64,000 nt of DNA from JACVRN01 sp963715565 (GCA_963715565.1 OY970256.1:4712001-4776000), one strand, 5' to 3'. Shown: positions 30,876-38,257, counted from the first letter of the stretch. Translations and numbers: made by a program. The notes: generated from the letters alone by a model not told the origin.

Positions 30876-31547
30876 ATGAACGATAGAGAGATACGCATTT
30901 CACAGTTGGGGACGCGCATGAATGATTACGGGGCGGCGAACAGTGCAAGCTTTCCGGCGGGGAGTCGCGGGAGACAGAAATTCGATGCCCTCGCGGCGCT
31001 TGTCTTGGAGATAGATCAACACGGCGCGAGTCAGGCCGCGACGACGGGCGCGGCGCAGGGGAGCACGGCGGCCAAACGTGAGGCGCGTAATTCTATTCGA
31101 CGACAGATGAAGGCCATACGCGACGTGGCCGTCGCGCTTGAGTCGGAGCAGCCCGGTATCAGCAATAACTTCCGTATGCCCACGACCAACGGCGACGAGG
31201 CGCTAGTTAATTCGGCACGCGCCTTTGTCACCGCCGCCACTCCTTTGAAGCCGCTGTTTATCAGCAACGAATTGCCGTCAACTTTTCTGGAAGACCTCAC
31301 GGCGGCGGTCACAAGTTTCGAGCAGAGCATCACGAGCTACAACCAGCAACGCGCGGGACGCGCCGCCGCTACAGCTTCCCTCAAGCAGGCTCTCTCAGGA
31401 GTCCTCAGGCTCAGGCGCGAACTGGACCCGATTGTGCGCAACAAGTTTCGCGGGGATACCGCGAAGCTGGCCGCATGGGAGAGCGCCAGCCACATGGAGC
31501 GCGACCCGCAAAGAGCACCCACACCAGCGTCTACTCCACAGCCATAG
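30876..31547 (+). CDS. hypothetical helical protein
   Basis: Not recognised. The 223-residue protein starts NDREIRISQLGTRMNDYGAANSASFPAGSRGRQKFDALAALV. It is rich in Ala, Arg and Gln and appears largely helical, with a long central stretch of possible coiled coil (EDLTAAVTSFEQSITSYNQQRAGRAAATASLKQALSGVLRLRRELDPIVRNKF). No signal peptide or membrane helix. ATG 30876 follows an AAAGGACA ribosome binding region; an in-frame ATG at 30789 would start within the repeat flank. Stand-alone gene between the minisatellite and the metalloprotease gene. Confidence 0.65.
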   Translation: MNDREIRISQLGTRMNDYGAANSASFPAGSRGRQKFDALAALVLEIDQHGASQAATTGAAQGSTAAKREARNSIRRQMKAIRDVAVALESEQPGISNNFRMPTTNGDEALVNSARAFVTAATPLKPLFISNELPSTFLEDLTAAVTSFEQSITSYNQQRAGRAAATASLKQALSGVLRLRRELDPIVRNKFRGDTAKLAAWESASHMERDPQRAPTPASTPQP

Positions 31548-31709
31548 AAGACATGGGGAAATATCATGTTTCACCGGCTGCGGTATCTGTCATTTAGTGC
31601 GACTGCGGCCTGATTAGCGGCGATGGTCTCCGAGCGCGTTCGGAAAAGAGCTGCCGAGCCAGAAGTTTTAAGACATAAGTTCCAACGCTTAGTACCTTTG
31701 GAGGGACGC

Positions 31710-32573
31710 ATGAGCATCACCATCTTCAAGGACAAGGACTTCAAGGGGCCGAGCCAGGTCGTTTCTGCTAACATACGTGACCTGAAGGACAAGCCAGCCG
31801 ACAAACCCGGCTCGATTAAGCTCAGCGAGCCGTCGGACTCAGTTCTGCTGTTTAAGAACGACGACTGGCACGAGGGCGCGCTGTTCATACGCGGCGATAA
31901 ATCGGTCTCCGATCTTGGCTCGCCCAAAGAAGGCGGGCGGACGCTGTTCGGCAACTGCGTGCGCTCGATTCGCATCACGCCGTTCAAGCTCAAGCTGAAC
32001 ATCAGCGTGCTGAAGTTCGCCGAGGAATTCCCGGGCATCTGGCCGAACGAGTTGTGGGCAGATGCCGCGGTACGCGACGTCGTTAAACACGCCAACTACT
32101 ACTTGCTCGGGCAGCGGGCGCTGCTGCAACTGGAAATCGCGCGCATCACCTACCGCTTCAACCCGGACCACTTCAACCTGTCGAACGTCGAGCGCTGGAA
32201 GTTTCCCGGCGAATGGAAATGTAAGGGCGAGGTCGATGTCATCTTCGTCAACCGCTTCGAGAAGGACGAGGTGGGCGGGTACGCCAAGATGCCCTGCTTC
32301 GGTGAAGTCGTGGTGGTCAGCGTCACTACCACCCTGCCCGAGGGCGACGTGGTACTGACCAACGAGAACATGGCGGCAACGCTGGTGCATGAGCTAGGGC
32401 ACCATCTGGGCCTTGGTCATGGGACCGCCGACAAGGACAAGACCAACATCATGTTCGAGAAGGGGAATCTGTCGAGAGACCTTCCCGACTACGAGTTGAC
32501 GTCCGACCAGATTCGCGAGATGCAGGACCGGCTCGCCAACCACCACACACGCCGCAGCGAGCGCATTGATTGA
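31710..32573 (+). CDS. beta/gamma-crystallin and metzincin-like metalloprotease fusion
   Basis: Protein of 287 residues. The N-terminal 90 residues read SITIFKDKDFKGPSQVVSANIRDL...DSVLLFKNDDWHEGALFIRGDKSVSDLGS, with the paired strands and acidic loops of beta/gamma-crystallin domains, which bind calcium. The C-terminal half carries the zinc protease motif HELGHHLGLGHG (HExxHxxGxxH) near residue 228, preceded by an ENMAATLV helix and followed by INIMFEKGN, where the Met after the motif may be the Met-turn. No signal peptide is visible, which is odd for a secreted-type protease. ATG 31710 has TTGGAGGG upstream. Likely protease activity; target unknown. Confidence 0.75.
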   Translation: MSITIFKDKDFKGPSQVVSANIRDLKDKPADKPGSIKLSEPSDSVLLFKNDDWHEGALFIRGDKSVSDLGSPKEGGRTLFGNCVRSIRITPFKLKLNISVLKFAEEFPGIWPNELWADAAVRDVVKHANYYLLGQRALLQLEIARITYRFNPDHFNLSNVERWKFPGEWKCKGEVDVIFVNRFEKDEVGGYAKMPCFGEVVVVSVTTTLPEGDVVLTNENMAATLVHELGHHLGLGHGTADKDKTNIMFEKGNLSRDLPDYELTSDQIREMQDRLANHHTRRSERID

Positions 32574-32677
32574 GACGCGCGGAACAAAACGCCCAACCAT
32601 CCACTCCGGCGGCTGGCCGAGCTTTGTCTAGGCTAACAACGACTCTTGCATGCAAAGCATGCAAGAGAGTGCTGTAC

Positions 32678-32897
32678 ACAAATCTCTTGACATCATTTGT
32701 TGACGGGCATAAAGTCTCGGCGGTTCATCACAGGCAGTTTTGATTCGGGAGTGGTAGCTTTTCTGCTGGCGGGATTCTCTAGCGTCCACGTCGGCCTCAC
32801 GTCAATCTTTCAATTGCAGGGAGCAGGAGAAGGGGATGCAGCGGCCTCTGGCTGGCGTTCGGCTTCCGTCGCAGCTCAAAAAATAATCTGGCTAAAT
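32678..32897 (+). repeat. duplicated promoter-bearing element, copy 2
   Basis: Second copy of the element at 30073-30286. Promoter TTGACA (32687-32692), 17-base spacer, TAAAGT (32710-32715). It ends 21 bases before a gene with a strong AAGGAAGGAGG site, so here it serves as that gene's promoter and 5' leader. Confidence 0.8.
32687..32715 (+). promoter_or_regulatory. promoter in duplicated element, copy 2
   Basis: TTGACA-N17-TAAAGT, conserved with copy 1 including most of the spacer. It probably drives 32918-33145 with a leader of about 195 bases. Confidence 0.6.
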
Positions 32898-32917
32898 TGA
32901 AAGGAAGGAGGAACGCA

Positions 32918-33145
32918 ATGGCCCAGTTTGATGTTACGTCCTATGTAATCTTTTGGGATGTTGACGGCCACTTCGGCAACATTCAATTGAATCTCTCTAA
33001 CAATACGGGACACGCCCTTGGCGGTCAAACGCCACAGGAAATGCTCCTGCTGGTTGATCTCCTGCGGAATGAAAAACCAGTCCGCTTCGATACGACTTCT
33101 AAACTTCTGAGTGTAGGCGCGGAGCCGACCGGAGAAGCAGAATGA
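32918..33145 (+). CDS. hypothetical protein
   Basis: Not recognised. The 75-residue acidic protein reads AQFDVTSYVIFWDVDGHFGNIQLNLSNNTGHALGGQTPQEMLLLVDLLRNEKPVRFDTTSKLL. It looks like one compact alpha/beta domain with no export signal. A very strong ribosome binding site (AAGGAAGGAGG) lies 8 bases before ATG 32918, supporting a real, well-translated gene. Transcribed from the repeated promoter element directly upstream. Confidence 0.65.
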   Translation: MAQFDVTSYVIFWDVDGHFGNIQLNLSNNTGHALGGQTPQEMLLLVDLLRNEKPVRFDTTSKLLSVGAEPTGEAE

Positions 33146-33587
33146 CGCGGCGCGAGATAGGAGGCGTAAACCCTGTTTTAGCTCCGTAGGAGCGAGGATG
33201 TTTATAGCTTCACCGCGCTAATAAAGTATCAAGCTCCGTAGGAGCGGCATGTTAGGGACGGCGGAACATGACGCTCCTACGGAGCTTGATTGTGTTTCGT
33301 TACTCACCAGCTATAAACATCCTCGCTCCTACGGAGCTAAGGCTTGTCCGGCCTCTTCTCGTTACACAAAGAGCTACGTTCTCTCTGCGTCGTCTCCGCG
33401 CGCTCTACGCGTCTCGGCGGTGAATCTTTTTCAAACTAACCCACTGCCGACTGTAATCAGGAGTTGGGTGCGATGAAGGGATTGGGCTTGCGTTTGTCGA
33501 GCGATAGATGCGGCCTTGAAAACGGGTGGGCGTTTTCAATAAAGAGTGCGGGAATTATTCCGTACTGCGGGGACAGGATGGATTCGT
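33146..33587. other. intergenic region with REPIN copy 2
   Basis: Holds the nested palindrome at 33178-33340, then a degraded right half of the CACCGCCGAGACGC repeat family (33358-33428, ending GCGTCTCGGCGGTGAATC). No gene seen. Confidence 0.6.
33178..33340. repeat. REP/REPIN-like nested palindrome, copy 2
   Basis: Outer arms 33178-33209 and 33309-33340 are perfect 32-base inverted repeats. Inner arms 33228-33253 and 33265-33290 match with one mismatch. Same arm sequences as copy 1; the loops differ, as expected when only the hairpin stems are kept. Confidence 0.85.
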
Positions 33588-33797
33588 TTATCTGGCGTAT
33601 GAATCAAGATAGCCGCAATCAGTGCACCTGTAGGTGACGGTCTTTATTTTCCTCTTGCCGTTCATCATGTTGCTCCCGTTAATCTGCGCTTGATCTTCGA
33701 CCCACATGCTTGGGATTGCGCCTGTGTAGTTAAAATCGACGACGAGTCCTTCGTTCATTTGACCATTGCATTTTGTGCATTTGAGGTCCGGTGTCAT
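33588..33797 (-). CDS. small zinc-ribbon protein
   Basis: Protein of 69 residues with CTKCNGQM near the N-terminus and CTDCGYLDSYAR at the C-terminus, two CxxC pairs that should coordinate one zinc. Between them lies GLVVDFNYTGAIPSMWVEDQAQINGSNMMNGKRKIKTVTYR, the pattern of small zinc-ribbon proteins of unknown role. AAGGAG lies 8 bases before the start. Last gene of a three-gene minus-strand operon (34219 to 33588) with gaps of 33 and 23 bases. Confidence 0.7.
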   Translation of the reverse strand: MTPDLKCTKCNGQMNEGLVVDFNYTGAIPSMWVEDQAQINGSNMMNGKRKIKTVTYRCTDCGYLDSYAR

Positions 33798-33820
33798 GAC
33801 AGTCTCTCCTTTGTGATTCC

Positions 33821-34039
33821 TTAGCGTTGCGCGTCGCGCCGGTACTGTTGACGTCGTTTCACAGCGCTTGTCCAGAGCAGGATGACGCCTAGCGGCAGGG
33901 CCACGACGCCCGTATAAAACAGTATATTGGTTACACCTGTGTCGAACGTGAATGGCCTGCGTAGCGCCAGCAGGATGTAAAGTAGTATGCAGGCAACGCC
34001 AGCGGCCATGATTGACCTGCCAAGCCCCCTCGTTTTCAT
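33821..34039 (-). CDS. small two-helix membrane protein
   Basis: Not recognised. The 72-residue protein has helices at about 9-27 (SIMAAGVACILLYILLAL) and 38-57 (NILFYTGVVALPLGVILLWTS), and ends with a basic tail KRRQQYRRDAQR that should stay in the cytoplasm. AAGGGAG precedes the ATG. Middle gene of the small minus-strand operon together with the lmo0937-type protein. Confidence 0.65.
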   Translation of the reverse strand: MKTRGLGRSIMAAGVACILLYILLALRRPFTFDTGVTNILFYTGVVALPLGVILLWTSAVKRRQQYRRDAQR

Positions 34040-34072
34040 CCCGGTCTCCCTTGTGTGCTCAGCCTGCGGGCT

Positions 34073-34219
34073 TTATACCGCGCGGCGTCCACTGACAAGA
34101 TTGATCACCAGTACGACCAGCGCTATCACCAGCAACAGATGAATCAGGTTGCCGCCGAAACCGCCGATTGCGCCAATCAGCCAGAGCACCAGCAGCACTA
34201 CCAGAATTGTCCATAACAT
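34073..34219 (-). CDS. lmo0937-type small membrane protein
   Basis: A 48-residue hydrophobic protein: MLWTILVVLLVLWLIGAIGG, then FGGNLIHLLLVIALVVLVIN and LVSGRRAV. The LWLxG...GNLIHLLLVIAL pattern is that of the lmo0937 family of tiny two-helix membrane proteins, often seen near stress genes. AAGGAG lies 9 bases before ATG 34219. It heads a minus-strand operon whose promoter (AGTATA on the plus strand at 34302-34307, TATACT on the transcribed strand) carries a CRP-type palindrome just upstream. Confidence 0.8.
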   Translation of the reverse strand: MLWTILVVLLVLWLIGAIGGFGGNLIHLLLVIALVVLVINLVSGRRAV

Positions 34220-34301
34220 GATCGTCGTCTCCTTATCGTAAACGCTCTCTCCGAGCCACTTGAATCGCCTAGATACCCTCGTGTTATATTAGGGTAGTTC
34301 A

Positions 34302-34333
34302 AGTATAGAGAGCCGTCTGTGCGTTAGACCACA
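34302..34333 (-). promoter_or_regulatory. CRP-type palindrome and -10 box for minus-strand operon
   Basis: On the minus strand TGTGGTCTAACGCACA (34333-34318) is followed after 10 bases by TATACT (34307-34302). The palindrome is TGTG-N8-CACA, the CRP/FNR geometry. It lies between the lmo0937-type operon and the divergent Crp-family gene at 34472, so it could control both. Confidence 0.5.
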
Positions 34334-34471
34334 TATATGAAATGCTCCGGTAATCAGACGATGCGCGTTGAAGCTGCTCCTGAAAGATTCGTCTTCAGAC
34401 ATCGAATAGCGGCTATGATTTCTCTGCGCGCCGGATGAGTTAAGAGTTAATGCAGGCTCTGGAAATTACGC

Positions 34472-35185
34472 ATGCCTAGATTAGTCAGATCGGATGAGCC
34501 GATTGAAAACAGGCTTCTCGCCGCGCTTCCGCCGGAGGAATACGAGCGCCTGCGTCCATATATGGACCATGTCTCCTTTTCCCTTGGCGAAGTCATCTAT
34601 GAATCCGGCGGGCAGCTGGAACATGTCTATTTCCCCACCACGGCCATCATCTCGCTGCTGTACATGATGGAAAACGGCTCAAGCGCGGAGATGGGCTTGG
34701 CGGGTAACGAGGGAATGGTGGGCATCGCACTCTTTATGGGAGGTGGGACCATGCCCAACCGCGCCGTCGTGCAGAGCGCCGGAAGAGCAATCAGGCTCAA
34801 GGCGAAGGCATTGCAAACAGAGTTTGCGCTCGGGAGCAAGTTTCAGCACTTGCTCTTGCGCTATACGCAGGCGCTCATTACACAAATCTCACAAACCGCC
34901 GTCTGCAACCGTCTTCATTCAGTGGAACAGCAACTCTGCCGCTGGCTCCTGTTGAGCCACGACCGCGTGCAGGCGGACGAGCTGATTATGACGCAGGAAT
35001 TGATTGCCGATATGCTGGGCGTCAGGCGCGAAGGCGTCACGGTGGCCGCAGGTCGGCTGCAAGATGCCGGAGCAATCAGCTACGTGCGCGGCCATATCAA
35101 GATTCTGGACCGTCAAAAGCTGGAAGCGATGGCCTGCGAGTGTTACAAGGTGGTCAAGGACGAGTTTGACCGCCTGCTCGGATAA
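34472..35185 (+). CDS. Crp/Fnr family transcriptional regulator
   Basis: Regulator of 237 residues. A cyclic-nucleotide-binding fold spans about 12-140 (LAALPPEEYERLRPYMDHVSFSLGEVIYESGGQLEHVYFPTTAIISLLYMMENGSSAEMGLAGNEGMVGIALFMGG). The canonical cAMP-binding RxxS pocket is not evident. The C-terminal winged helix includes LCRWLLLSHDRVQADELIMTQELIADMLGVRREGVTVAAGRLQDAGAI. This Crp subtype is common in soil bacteria; its effector is unknown. A paralog with the same architecture is at 49460. CRP-type palindromes lie upstream here and before several genes of the island, making this protein a candidate binder. Confidence 0.88.
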   Translation: MPRLVRSDEPIENRLLAALPPEEYERLRPYMDHVSFSLGEVIYESGGQLEHVYFPTTAIISLLYMMENGSSAEMGLAGNEGMVGIALFMGGGTMPNRAVVQSAGRAIRLKAKALQTEFALGSKFQHLLLRYTQALITQISQTAVCNRLHSVEQQLCRWLLLSHDRVQADELIMTQELIADMLGVRREGVTVAAGRLQDAGAISYVRGHIKILDRQKLEAMACECYKVVKDEFDRLLG

Positions 35186-35221
35186 AAGACCTCTTCATTC
35201 TTTCCCTCGCCTTACGGTGTA

Positions 35222-35237
35222 TGTGTGTTAGCGCACA
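35222..35237 (+). promoter_or_regulatory. CRP-type palindrome
   Basis: TGTGTGTTAGCGCACA, preceded by GTA and followed by GATG. Half-sites TGTG and CACA are 8 bases apart. It lies 37 bases after the Crp-family gene and 150 bases before the receiver-like gene. Confidence 0.5.
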
Positions 35238-35386
35238 GATGCGCTTTCCTTTGCTGTGGTATTCGTAGGAGTCCAACCGACTAGACGAGAACTCAACCCT
35301 CGAACCGAGATTAAGCACGCAGGCTTGTGCTCATCCAATTTATAGAGTTCTCTTAACCATAGCCGAAACCGGACAAGGAAACCCCG

Positions 35387-35785
35387 ATGCACACAGTAAT
35401 CCCCATTCGTCCGCGTGTGATGATTGCCGATCATTCTAAGGATATGCGTGACCTGCTGAAGTACTGGCTGGAACAGAAGGGCTGCCGCGTAGTGGAAGCC
35501 GTCAACGGCGATGAGGCGGTCGAGTTGACGCGCCACGAGTGTCCTGACATGATCCTGATGTCTTTAAGAATGCCCGGTCGCAATGGACTGGACGCGACGC
35601 GATGCATACGCGAACACGTAGGGGAATGTGATGTTCCCATTGTAGCCCTGTCCAGCTATCCGACCACGGACGAGCGCACCACTGCTCTCGCCGCAGGGTG
35701 TACATGGTTCGTCGCCCAGCCAATTGATTTTGACAGTCTTGACAATATTCTCAGCCACCTGTGGGCTGTGCCGGTTAGTCATTAG
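35387..35785 (+). CDS. degenerate response-regulator receiver protein
   Basis: Stand-alone receiver fold of 132 residues without an output domain. RPRVMIADHSKDMRDLLKYWLEQKGCRVVEAVNGDEAVE is the usual beta1-alpha1 start. In the phospho-acceptor strand MILMSLRMPGRNG the aspartate is replaced by Ser59, and the conserved lysine in FVAQPIDF is Gln111. Asp15 is kept but its acidic partner is His16. Ordinary aspartyl phosphorylation should therefore be impossible, suggesting a pseudo-receiver working by protein-protein contact. A CRP-type palindrome lies upstream at 35222. A second receiver with the same Asp-to-Ser change lies at 37389. Confidence 0.82.
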   Translation: MHTVIPIRPRVMIADHSKDMRDLLKYWLEQKGCRVVEAVNGDEAVELTRHECPDMILMSLRMPGRNGLDATRCIREHVGECDVPIVALSSYPTTDERTTALAAGCTWFVAQPIDFDSLDNILSHLWAVPVSH

Positions 35786-35888
35786 TCGCAGAGGATGATT
35801 GGAGCATACTTTCACCGGCTCCCTTTGCGCCTGCACAACGAAATCACGACCCGCAACCTCAATCTTCATCAACTCTCTTGCCGGGATA

Positions 35889-35904
35889 TGTGTGTTAGCG
35901 CACG
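35889..35904 (+). promoter_or_regulatory. CRP-type palindrome
   Basis: TGTGTGTTAGCGCACG, preceded by GATA and followed by GACG. Nearly identical to the 35222 site. It lies 91 bases before the small helical-protein gene. Confidence 0.5.
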
Positions 35905-35994
35905 GACGCTTCAATCTCCGGAGTGGAATATTTAGTCGTTCTGAATTATCTTGATGAGCATTAGCCAAACGTGCAATAAGAAAGGCAGCGAGAG

Positions 35995-36189
35995 ATGATT
36001 AATGCAGTAACACAAAGTAGGCTCAGTTATGTGGAAAGCGAAATCGAGCGCGCTTTGGAGGAAGTCAGGCGTTTTACCGAATACGTTAATGCCGCTGCTG
36101 AAGGAGAGAGCGAAAAACGTGACTCGTGCCGCTCCGATGCGCTGCGACATCTACAGCATGCACGGAAAACCCTGGAACAACTGGCGTAA
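35995..36189 (+). CDS. small helical hypothetical protein
   Basis: Not recognised. The 64-residue product is almost wholly alpha-helical by composition: INAVTQSRLSYVESEIERALEEVRRFTEYVNAAAEGESEKRD, then RSDALRHLQHARKTLEQLA, a helix-turn-helix hairpin of coiled-coil character. ATG 35995 follows AGCGAGAG. It lies 37 bases before a small membrane-anchored protein on the same strand and behind a CRP-type palindrome. Confidence 0.55.
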   Translation: MINAVTQSRLSYVESEIERALEEVRRFTEYVNAAAEGESEKRDSCRSDALRHLQHARKTLEQLA

Positions 36190-36225
36190 CACACGCGACC
36201 TGAATGAAGAAAGGAAGGCTTGGAG

Positions 36226-36675
36226 ATGAGCGACGAAGATGTACAGCCAGTAGAATATAAATCACCTCCCTTGCTGCGGCGCATAGTCATCTACGCGGGC
36301 GTCGCGCTCGTAGTCTTCCTGCTGGGCTTCGTCCCCATGTGGCTCAAGGCGCGTCAATGCGCCAACGGTCTCGCAGAGGCAGAGCGACAATTAACCCTCG
36401 CCAGGATGCAGAACAATCTTGCCTCGGCAGTAATCGACGCGCGCCGTGGCGATTATGAGCCGGCGCGACAAACCGCCAGCCAGTTCTTTACCTCGCTGAA
36501 TGCGGAAATTGATAAAGGCGATGCTTCGAGCTTTACACAGGCACAAAGAACAGCAGCGCAATCTTTGTTTACAGGGCGCGACGAGATCATCACTTTGCTC
36601 GCGCGTAGCGACCCTGCTTCCGCAGACCGTTTGTCCGATTTGTATGCCTCGTATCGTAAGATTATGAATAACTGA
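36226..36675 (+). CDS. single-pass membrane protein with helical outer domain
   Basis: Protein of 149 residues. After a short acidic N-terminus, a transmembrane helix at about 20-42 (RIVIYAGVALVVFLLGFVPMWL) leads into a helical periplasmic domain. That domain runs from GLAEAERQLTLARMQNNLASAVIDARRGDYEPARQTASQFFTSLNAEI to RLSDLYASYRKIMNN. The RRGDYEPARQTASQFF segment resembles a TPR-like helix pair. ATG 36226 is taken over an in-frame TTG at 36220; GAAGGCTTGGAG precedes it. Unknown function. It ends just before the long leader of the RNA-binding protein gene. Confidence 0.6.
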   Translation: MSDEDVQPVEYKSPPLLRRIVIYAGVALVVFLLGFVPMWLKARQCANGLAEAERQLTLARMQNNLASAVIDARRGDYEPARQTASQFFTSLNAEIDKGDASSFTQAQRTAAQSLFTGRDEIITLLARSDPASADRLSDLYASYRKIMNN

Positions 36676-36678
36676 CAA

Positions 36679-36937
36679 TCTTTACAACCATTTCAGTCAT
36701 GAGGGCATCGTAACTACAAGTAACCCTTCTCTTGCGCATTGACGGTAATGCGCTCCCGCGCCTCGAAACTGGCGGCAGCGTTCTGGATCGTTCGAGAGCA
36801 GGCTGATTTAAACTTCAGAAGCCGCTCCTTCAAGAGCACACGGACCCCAGAGCCTTCGCTGTTACCGTTTCACCGAAGCCAACTTTGATTCGCAGCTTCT
36901 CTTTACACTCCAATACTGGAGAGGAATAACTACACTT
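36679..36937 (+). promoter_or_regulatory. conserved long 5' leader of RRM gene 1
   Basis: About 215 bases (36725-36937) align with the leaders of the other two RRM genes (45793-46000 and 54830-55049). Shared blocks in order are CTTCTC, hairpin GCGCATTGACGGTAATGCGC (36734-36753), CGTTCTGGAT, CGAGAGCAGGC, GAAGCCGCTC, CTTCGCTG, CCGAAGCC, CAGCTTCTC, and a terminal hairpin CTCC-AATACT-GGAG that pairs with the Shine-Dalgarno. Such leaders are typical of cold-induced or autoregulated RNA-binding protein genes. Confidence 0.75.
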
Positions 36938-37222
36938 ATGTCTATGAAACTTTACGTCGGTAACCTGGCGTTCGAAACTTCTAGCGAGAGTCTACAGCAG
37001 CTCTTTGCACAGGCGGGCACGGTCGAATCGGCCAATATCATTGAAGACCGTGAGACGGGTCGCTCACGCGGCTTCGGCTTTGTCGAGATGTCTTCCAAGG
37101 AAGAAGGCACGGCAGCCATCGCGCAGTTCAACGGCAAGGAAATCGATGGCCGCGCGCTGAACGTCAACGAGGCCAAACCGCGCGAAGACCGCAACGGCGG
37201 GCGCAGCAATTACAGAAGCTAA
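36938..37222 (+). CDS. RRM RNA-binding protein 1
   Basis: Small RNA chaperone of 94 residues made of one RNA-recognition motif. RNP2 is KLYVGNLAF (residues 4-12) and RNP1 is RSRGFGFVEM (about 43-52). The tail EAKPREDRNGGRSNYRS is a short basic/glycine extension, shorter than in the two paralogs at 46001 and 55050. Proteins of this kind, as in cyanobacterial Rbp, bind single-stranded RNA and accumulate in the cold. Translation start ATG 36938 lies 12 bases after GGAGAGGA, which is held in a hairpin. A perfect bidirectional terminator follows at 37271. Confidence 0.92.
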   Translation: MSMKLYVGNLAFETSSESLQQLFAQAGTVESANIIEDRETGRSRGFGFVEMSSKEEGTAAIAQFNGKEIDGRALNVNEAKPREDRNGGRSNYRS

Positions 37223-37228
37223 CTAAGG

Positions 37229-37253
37229 CTGAGCGCTCTGAGAGAGCGCTCAG
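37229..37253 (+). terminator. hairpin after RRM gene 1
   Basis: CTGAGCGCTCT-GAG-AGAGCGCTCAG, perfect 11-bp stem 7 bases after the stop. A stronger terminator follows, so this may protect the 3' end. Confidence 0.5.
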
Positions 37254-37270
37254 GATAACCGGCGCTTCTT

Positions 37271-37322
37271 ATAAACAAAGCGCCCCGGCGACATAATGTT
37301 GTCGCCGGGGCGCTTTGTTTAT
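37271..37322. terminator. bidirectional terminator between convergent genes
   Basis: ATAAACAAAGCGCCCCGGCG and its mirror pair over 22 bp around the loop ATAATGTT. A/T-rich flanks on both sides give a U-tract in each direction. It serves RRM gene 1 and the convergent receiver gene. Confidence 0.9.
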
Positions 37323-37388
37323 CTTTTAGTTTCGTAATCCGGTTAATGAGTTTAGCCGAAATGAAGAGGGCGTGTGCTCCGGCGTGCG

Positions 37389-37817
37389 TTACACTATCGC
37401 GACTTTGAGCGGCGTTTGATTCTCGTGTAGAAGTCTGTTGAGAAGACTTCGCAACTGATTGAAGTTATCAGGGTGTGTGAGATAAACATTTTGACCGATG
37501 GCGAGTTCTTCGCCTTCACAGACTTCTGCAACACAAAAGACCACCACCGGAACCAGCTCGCCCAATCCGGCGCGTGCGCGTATCTCGCGCGCGGTCGTAA
37601 TGACATCGCGCTGAGACCCGCCGAGGCTTATCAGAATCAGGTCCGTGTGCTTTCGCAGGGCGCAATCAACGGCATCCCGTTCATCTCTGGCCGCCTCCAC
37701 GCAGTAGCCGTCCGCCTCCAGCAGTTGTACGATGCCATCGCGGATTTCCTCTACGTCCTCCACCACGAGGATAGTCAGGTCCGCACAATTTTCATTCATA
37801 AGCCTATCACTTTCCAT
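37389..37817 (-). CDS. degenerate response-regulator receiver protein, second
   Basis: Receiver-only protein of 142 residues: DLTILVVEDVEEIRDGIVQLLEADGYCVEAARDERDAVDCA keeps the acidic pair Glu20/Asp21. The acceptor strand DLILISLGGSQRDV has Ser64 instead of Asp. YLTHPDNFNQL has His115 where Lys is expected, and MP after the acceptor is GG. So it cannot be phosphorylated in the classical way. ATG 37817 with GAGAGCGAGG upstream is used; ATG 37799 is an alternative. The same Asp-to-Ser loss is seen at 35387, suggesting a common non-phosphorylated signalling mode in this island. Confidence 0.8.
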   Translation of the reverse strand: MESDRLMNENCADLTILVVEDVEEIRDGIVQLLEADGYCVEAARDERDAVDCALRKHTDLILISLGGSQRDVITTAREIRARAGLGELVPVVVFCVAEVCEGEELAIGQNVYLTHPDNFNQLRSLLNRLLHENQTPLKVAIV

Positions 37818-38257
37818 CCTCGCTCTCGTTAAGCATGGGGCTGATTATCGCGAGGTCTTTCGCTGTCGCCAATGTGCACGCCGTCAAACTGCTTATTCAT
37901 CTACCAGACATTACGAACGGCGAAGAGAGATATACGCTCTTGCAGAAGCGCTCGTCCGTGCGCCAGCACACATAGACCGTGAAAACGTATAAAACAGACG
38001 CGCGTACTCCGGTCGAATCGAGTTTTGAGACATGCACAGACCATCATGCTTCACTTCAAGCTCAAACCGTTCCCCGCGTCGGTAAACGACTTACGAGCGC
38101 ATCAACCCCACGCGCCGGTCAGGCCAAATCATATGTGGCGTAACGCACAGACGCCGCACGCTATCTAGCCTAAACTTCTTAAGGAAGTCGAACTGACGAA
38201 GCAATTAAGATGAGCGATGTTTGCATCATTAAGGTCAGGACTTTAAGGAGAACGACA
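37818..38257. other. intergenic region with CRP-type palindrome
   Basis: No gene seen between the receiver and STAS genes. It holds the palindrome at 38134-38149, a possible -10 box TATCTA at 38162-38167, and AAGGAG at 38245-38250 before the STAS GTG start. Confidence 0.5.
38134..38149 (+). promoter_or_regulatory. CRP-type palindrome before STAS gene
   Basis: TGTGGCGTAACGCACA preceded by ATA and followed by GACG. A candidate -10 TATCTA lies 12 bases downstream, similar to the spacing at the lmo0937-type promoter. Confidence 0.5.

Larger units (their letters stand above)
32574..32917. other. intergenic region with hairpin and duplicated element
   Basis: After the protease gene a perfect 11-bp hairpin CTCTTGCATGC-AAA-GCATGCAAGAG (32643-32667) may end its transcript. 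Copy 2 of the promoter-bearing element follows, ending at 32897, just before the Shine-Dalgarno of the next gene. Confidence 0.6.
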
